Assembly: GCA_002414125.1 (NCBI GenBank)
Contig: DHYN01000029.1
Span: 6,305-14,459 of the forward strand
Direction of reading: 5' to 3'
Length of the DNA stretch: 8,155 bases
From: Ruminococcus sp. UBA5129
GTDB lineage: Bacteria; Bacillota; Clostridia; Oscillospirales; Ruminococcaceae
Part shown: positions 4,708 through 8,155 of the stretch, one piece after another
How positions within the stretch are numbered: position 1 is the first letter of the stretch
Layout of the letters: every line of letters starts with the position of its first letter
Program-made: the position numbers and the translations under genes
The notes under the pieces: model-generated
What the model saw: only the letters and a program-made list of their open reading frames with translations
Told to the model about the DNA's origin: nothing
Database searches by the model: none

Positions 4708-7064
4708 AATTTCTAAAGATGAAAGCAACACGAGTTATCGCGTTTCTGACTGCATGTGTGCTTGTTGGAATATGCACGTTTGGCGTTTCCAAGAACTATC
4801 TCGCTAAGGAGGAGCTTCACAGGGAGATGCGGGATTACACGGGAAATTTTGACGGTATGATGAATCAGCTATGGGCGGTAGGAGTGATGTACCTGCGCCA
4901 TATCGGACCTGACGGTGAATTCGACGGTTCAGAGGAGCTGAAGCGCTCGACCGAATCAGCGCTTCAGGAGCTCGGGCTTATGGACAGTGAGGGGAATATC
5001 ACGATCAACGACTACGGTATAATGAAATACTACGTTTCAAACGGTGAAGCGGAGCTGTCGAACACCGATGCGACATTCGATCAGCTCTACGATGAGAATT
5101 ATTCTTATTCCTATGACAGAAATCGGTATATCAATGTTCCGGAAATGATGCACTTTTATGGTGGAGCTGATATGAGCTGGTACAGCACCAATTACGGTAT
5201 GGAGTACTATTACTTCGGTTATTACACAGACGATCTCAATGGTCACCGCGGTATCACCGTTTACGATTTTGACACCGAGGGACTCGATTACTATACCGAC
5301 AACTACGGTGTGAAGATATATTACAAAACCGATGGAACGACTCCGCTTCCTTTTGTTGAGGACAATTATGATGACAATAACGCCGTGCCTATTGAGATTG
5401 AGGACGATTACCAGACTACGACCGAGGGCGAAAGTCTCCCCGAGCACGGATATCTTATCTATAATGCCGAAAGCGGTCAGTGGAAGCACGTTGACAACAG
5501 CAGGTTCAAGAATATCCCCGGTGAGAATTTTGGGCTGAGGATCTGTATCACTCCCAATGCGGATATCATTGAGGATTTTGATAAGTATATAAACAACCGC
5601 GACATTGCGGTGGATGAATTTGTCAATTCGATAGCGTATTTTATTCCGATAGCTATCGTGGCAGCTCTTCTGATGATGTACTTTATTATAGCAGGAGGAT
5701 ACAGCATTTCAAAGAAGCGTTTCGTAACGGGATTTTTCGATACTATATTTGCGGAGTTCCCGATATCGGTGATATTCCTGTGCCTCCTCGGAGGATGCGC
5801 ATTAATGGTATATCCGAATATATTGTCTATCCGCAGCGTATTTAAAAATCTATACGGTCATCCCGAGCTTACTGCATACTTCTACGCGATCAGCTATACG
5901 GCTCTCACAGGTATTGCGGTATTGATGCTGAACTCGCTTATTGTGCGCCTGAAATGTCACACGATGATCGAGAGCAGTCTCATCGGCAGGATACTGAAAA
6001 AGATCTGGAACGGTATAAGACGCTTTTGCTCAAAGATCGAAAAGGTTGTCACCGAACGCGAAATGCTGAAAAGCAATCTCTTTCTGAGACATTTTATCAT
6101 CAGGACGGTTGTTGCAATTGCCGCAGGGATCTTTTTAGCGATTATATCGCTTGGATACATGGATGATGATGTGACGTTTGTTTTTGGCGCAGTCATCATT
6201 ATATTAGCATACATTTGGTTCAATCTGAAGGATATGCGCGATTTGAGCAGGCTTGAAAAGCAGATCGCCGATATGAACGGCGGCGACTACAGCCGTGTGG
6301 AGATCCCTAAATCATCTGTCGCTTACACGATCACCGAAAAGCTCAATAACATTTCGGACGGAATGCAAACTGCCGTTGAAAATCGCGTAAAGTCGGAGCG
6401 CATGAAGATCGACCTTGTGACGAACGTCTCCCACGACCTTAAAACTCCGCTCACCTCGATAATCAGCTATATCGACCTGCTCTCCGCTGAGGAGCTTGAG
6501 CCGACGGCAAGAGATTATGTGAAGATACTCGAACAGAAGTCTCAGCGACTCAACAATATCGTTTCGGATCTGTTTGATCTCGCTAAGGCTACGAGCAGGA
6601 CTGACATCAATGCCGAGAGGATAGATGCGGTAATACTCACGGGACAGGTGCTCGGCGATATGAGCGACAAGATCGACAGATACGGCAGAGAGATCAGAAC
6701 GCGAATAAATGCTGATAGTGCGCCGGTAATGGCTGACGGAAAGAAGCTCTACCGCGTGATGCAGAATATCATCGACAACGCACTGAAATATTCCCTTGAG
6801 AATACGAGGATATGGCTGTCGCTCGACATTGAGGGTCAGTGTACGGTAATCAGAGTGAAGAACACTGCATCGTATGAGATGAACTTTACTCCCGATGAGA
6901 TCACAGAGCGCTTCACACGCGGCGATGAGTCGCGTACCTCTGAGGGAAGCGGTCTCGGACTTTCGATCGCAAAGAGCTTCACCGAGGCGTGCGGCGGTTC
7001 GCTTGAAGTAATAGTGGACGGAGATACCTTCATTACGCAGATAAGCCTTCCGATCATAAAATAG
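4704..7064 (+). CDS. Membrane sensor histidine kinase with a tyrosine/aspartate-rich external domain
   Basis: This 786-residue kinase should phosphorylate the regulator encoded just upstream. One helix (about 9-28) is followed by an external domain of about 280 residues (30-309), then helices at about 309-331, 351-371, 390-412, 463-484 and 490-507. The basic 413-462 loop (RILKKIWNGIRRF) fits a cytoplasmic side and a six-helix topology. A HAMP-like linker (510-570) leads to the H box NVSHDLKTPLTS with phosphoacceptor H577, the N box NIIDNALKYS (688-697) and the G2 box EGSGLGLSIAK (747-757). The G1 box is degenerate (KNTASYEM, N720 where Asp is usual), as seen in many VanS-like Firmicute kinases. 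The external domain is very rich in Tyr and acidic residues: about 22 Tyr between 104 and 207, and a twice-used NYG-x-x-x-YY pattern at 163 and 200. I recognise no known sensor fold there. GGAGGT lies 8 nt before the ATG. The ligand is unknown. Confidence 0.93.
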   Translation: MKFLKMKATRVIAFLTACVLVGICTFGVSKNYLAKEELHREMRDYTGNFDGMMNQLWAVGVMYLRHIGPDGEFDGSEELKRSTESALQELGLMDSEGNITINDYGIMKYYVSNGEAELSNTDATFDQLYDENYSYSYDRNRYINVPEMMHFYGGADMSWYSTNYGMEYYYFGYYTDDLNGHRGITVYDFDTEGLDYYTDNYGVKIYYKTDGTTPLPFVEDNYDDNNAVPIEIEDDYQTTTEGESLPEHGYLIYNAESGQWKHVDNSRFKNIPGENFGLRICITPNADIIEDFDKYINNRDIAVDEFVNSIAYFIPIAIVAALLMMYFIIAGGYSISKKRFVTGFFDTIFAEFPISVIFLCLLGGCALMVYPNILSIRSVFKNLYGHPELTAYFYAISYTALTGIAVLMLNSLIVRLKCHTMIESSLIGRILKKIWNGIRRFCSKIEKVVTEREMLKSNLFLRHFIIRTVVAIAAGIFLAIISLGYMDDDVTFVFGAVIIILAYIWFNLKDMRDLSRLEKQIADMNGGDYSRVEIPKSSVAYTITEKLNNISDGMQTAVENRVKSERMKIDLVTNVSHDLKTPLTSIISYIDLLSAEELEPTARDYVKILEQKSQRLNNIVSDLFDLAKATSRTDINAERIDAVILTGQVLGDMSDKIDRYGREIRTRINADSAPVMADGKKLYRVMQNIIDNALKYSLENTRIWLSLDIEGQCTVIRVKNTASYEMNFTPDEITERFTRGDESRTSEGSGLGLSIAKSFTEACGGSLEVIVDGDTFITQISLPIIK

Positions 7065-7073
7065 TATAAAAAC

Positions 7074-7114
7074 AGCTCATCCCTGTATCACTCAAGGTAT
7101 AGGGATGAGCTTTT
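7074..7114. terminator. Bidirectional terminator between the convergent kinase and pyridoxamine kinase genes
   Basis: AGCTCATCCCT (7074-7084) pairs perfectly with 7101-7111. On the plus-strand RNA the stem extends by five more pairs including G-U pairs, leaving a 6-nt loop. TTTT follows on the plus strand, and AAAAA precedes the stem, giving GTTTTT after it on the minus strand. The stem starts 10 nt after the histidine kinase stop codon and lies about 38 nt beyond the pyridoxamine kinase stop, so it can end both transcripts. Confidence 0.88.
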
Positions 7115-7148
7115 GTATATTAACATTTTGCAATAGAGGAGAGTATAT

Positions 7149-7991
7149 TTATTTATCGGCATTAACGTACTCGATAAGCTTGCCGAGACACGGCTCGAAG
7201 CATGTTCCGTACCACATTTCGTCCATGAACGGAAGCGTTTCGCGGATACAGTCAAATGTGAAGCTGACCGAGATCTCAAGCGCCTGACGAAGCGACTTTC
7301 CGAGCGTGACTGCTCCCGTGAAAACGCTGGCAAATATGTCGCCTGTACCGTGAACTGTACGGTCGATATTTTCACTGAAAGCGAAGATGAATTCGTCTTT
7401 CTCACTGTCGTAAGCGGCTGCACCCTGAGTACAGCTGTCGAGACGGACTCCCGTGAGAACAGGCATTTCGCATCCTATCGCGCAAAGCCTGCGCAGGATG
7501 TCCTTAATGTCGTCCTCGGAGTAAATATCGCTGTAAGGCATTCCGAGCATCATCGAAGCCTCGGTGATATTCGGGATAATGTAGTCAGCACGCGCACAGA
7601 GCTTCTTCATCTCCTCAACGAAATCTTCCGTGAAGCCTGCGTAGAGGCGTCCGCTGTCACCCATTGCCGGATCTACTACGATAATATTGTCATCGGTGCG
7701 GAATTTTTCAAAGAAATCAAGCACTATCCCGATCTGTTCCTTTGAGCCGAGATAGCCTGTGTATATTGCGTTGAAACGCAGTCCGAGCTTCTCCCAGTGA
7801 GACGCTATCGCATCTATGTCACCCGTCAGATCGCGGAATGTGTATCCCGTGAATCCGCCCGTGTGCGTTGAAAGAACAGCCGTCGGAATAACCGCCGTCT
7901 CTATGCCCATAGCAGAGATTATCGGCAGTGCCGCTGTCAGCGAGCACTTTCCGAAGCATGATATGTCCTGTATCGTTACGATCTTCTTCAT
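7149..7991 (-). CDS. pdxK: Pyridoxamine/pyridoxal kinase (PfkB-like, PdxK/PdxY type)
   Basis: This protein phosphorylates the 5' hydroxyl of a B6 vitamer with ATP in the cytoplasm, for salvage of pyridoxal phosphate. Counting from the ATG at 7991 it has 280 residues, the usual family size. It begins MKKIVTIQDISCFGKCS and carries the vitamer-binding LSTHTGGFTGYTF stretch (about 40-52), NAIYTGYLGS, the VVDPAMGDSGRLY motif (about 105-117) and IIPNITEASML-like IIPNITEASMM. The ATP anion-hole motif is HGTGD (about 214-218), whose Asp is the expected catalytic base. An ATG two codons earlier (7997) is in frame, but it has only 1 nt between GGAGG and the start, whereas 7991 has 7 nt. The gene is monocistronic, with its own promoter and a shared terminator. 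Related PfkB enzymes act on hydroxymethylpyrimidine, but the THTGGF and DPAMGD motifs favour the B6 kinase group. Confidence 0.92.
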   Translation of the reverse strand: MKKIVTIQDISCFGKCSLTAALPIISAMGIETAVIPTAVLSTHTGGFTGYTFRDLTGDIDAIASHWEKLGLRFNAIYTGYLGSKEQIGIVLDFFEKFRTDDNIIVVDPAMGDSGRLYAGFTEDFVEEMKKLCARADYIIPNITEASMMLGMPYSDIYSEDDIKDILRRLCAIGCEMPVLTGVRLDSCTQGAAAYDSEKDEFIFAFSENIDRTVHGTGDIFASVFTGAVTLGKSLRQALEISVSFTFDCIRETLPFMDEMWYGTCFEPCLGKLIEYVNADK

Positions 7992-7997
7992 TTCCAT

Positions 7998-8003
7998 TCC
8001 TCC
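7998..8003 (-). promoter_or_regulatory. Ribosome binding site that decides the pyridoxamine kinase start
   Basis: On the minus strand GGAGGA occupies 8003-7998, directly against the ATG at 7997. Ribosomes need about 5-9 nt after GGAGG, so this site fits the second ATG at 7991 (7 nt) and not the first (1 nt). Confidence 0.75.
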
Positions 8004-8020
8004 ATTTTCGCCTAAATGTT

Positions 8021-8049
8021 ATTGTACACCTTTTCTATCCTCATGTCAA
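8021..8049 (-). promoter_or_regulatory. Consensus promoter of the pyridoxamine kinase gene
   Basis: On the minus strand TTGACA (8049-8044) is followed by a 17-nt spacer and TACAAT (8026-8021), giving 11 of 12 sigma-A consensus bases at ideal spacing. Transcription should begin near 8014, leaving a short leader of about 20 nt with the GGAGGA binding site and no room for a riboswitch. Confidence 0.82.
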
Positions 8050-8083
8050 GCAAATTTCACGCTTTTGCACGGTAACAGCGTTT

Positions 8084-8106
8084 ATTATGATATGTCGAGA
8101 CATAAT
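8084..8106. repeat. Overlapping small palindromes upstream of the pyridoxamine kinase promoter
   Basis: ATTATG (8084-8089) is matched by CATAAT (8101-8106), and inside it TATGTC (8091-8096) is matched by GACATA (8099-8104). The element lies about 35 bp upstream of the pyridoxamine kinase -35 box, so it might be an operator for that gene or for a gene beyond the right edge. Dyads of 6 bp in AT-rich DNA are common by chance. The rest of 8050-8155 shows no gene that I can support. Confidence 0.25.
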
Positions 8107-8155
8107 CTGAGGCTATGCTTATGAATTCTTTGACAAAAAGATGTGTTTCTTGCCG

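Noticed and set aside
4003..4731. A 242-codon open frame on the minus strand lying across the whole response regulator gene
   Set aside because: It is the antisense of a clearly conserved gene, begins with GTG, and its product has no recognisable motif. Codon bias of the true gene keeps the antisense frame open.
6930..6965. Kinase catalytic domain being defective because the G1 Asp is replaced by Asn
   Set aside because: The H, N, F and G2 boxes are intact, and this form of G1 box is common in working VanS-like kinases of Firmicutes as far as I know.
4704..7064. Reading the two-component pair as a vancomycin-resistance VanRS system
   Set aside because: Regulator and kinase resemble the VanR/VanS lineage in sequence style only. 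There is no vanH, vanA/B ligase, vanX or vanY in the window, and the kinase sensor region is much larger than in VanS.

Overview
The window looks like chromosomal DNA of a low-to-mid GC Clostridia bacterium. Support comes from strong AGGAGG-type ribosome binding sites, TTGACA/TAxAAT promoters with 17-bp spacers, frequent ATA and AGA/AGG codons, and a two-component pair and pyridoxamine kinase of the kind common in gut Firmicutes. A Ruminococcus-like host (Oscillospiraceae) is my best guess; this is inference from style, not from a marker gene. There is no rRNA, tRNA, CRISPR array, transposase or phage gene.

Layout. Bases 1-219 (minus) hold the first 73 codons of a small membrane protein of unknown function that runs off the left edge. 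Bases 283-1059 (minus) encode an orthodox water channel of the AqpZ type with its own consensus promoter and a UUCG-loop hairpin terminator. Bases 1060-1377 are a divergent intergenic region unusually rich in regulatory-looking structure: five TAAGA cores, three of them on an 11-bp register, ahead of a perfect TATAAT with no -35 box; an 18-bp perfect inverted repeat; a near-perfect Shine-Dalgarno that serves no obvious gene; and a second consensus promoter that abuts the next start codon. Bases 1378-7064 (plus) form a three-gene operon: an 861-residue YfhO-family polytopic membrane protein (GT-C-like), an OmpR/PhoB-family response regulator 18 nt later, and a 786-residue histidine kinase overlapping it by ATGA. 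A strong hairpin at 7074-7111 separates this operon from the convergent pyridoxamine kinase gene (7149-7991, minus), which has a consensus promoter at 8021-8049. Bases 8050-8155 hold only a small palindrome and no gene that I can see.

How it fits together. The operon couples a probable cell-envelope glycosylation protein to its own sensor-regulator pair. The kinase has an unusual tyrosine/aspartate-rich external domain of about 280 residues and about six membrane segments. The TAAGA direct repeats in front of the operon are placed where an OmpR-family activator would replace a -35 box, so autoregulation by the encoded regulator is a reasonable hypothesis. The aquaporin and pyridoxamine kinase are ordinary housekeeping genes with no evident link to the operon. 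I see no clear new defence or mobile system; the most interesting parts are the kinase sensor domain and the leader of the operon.
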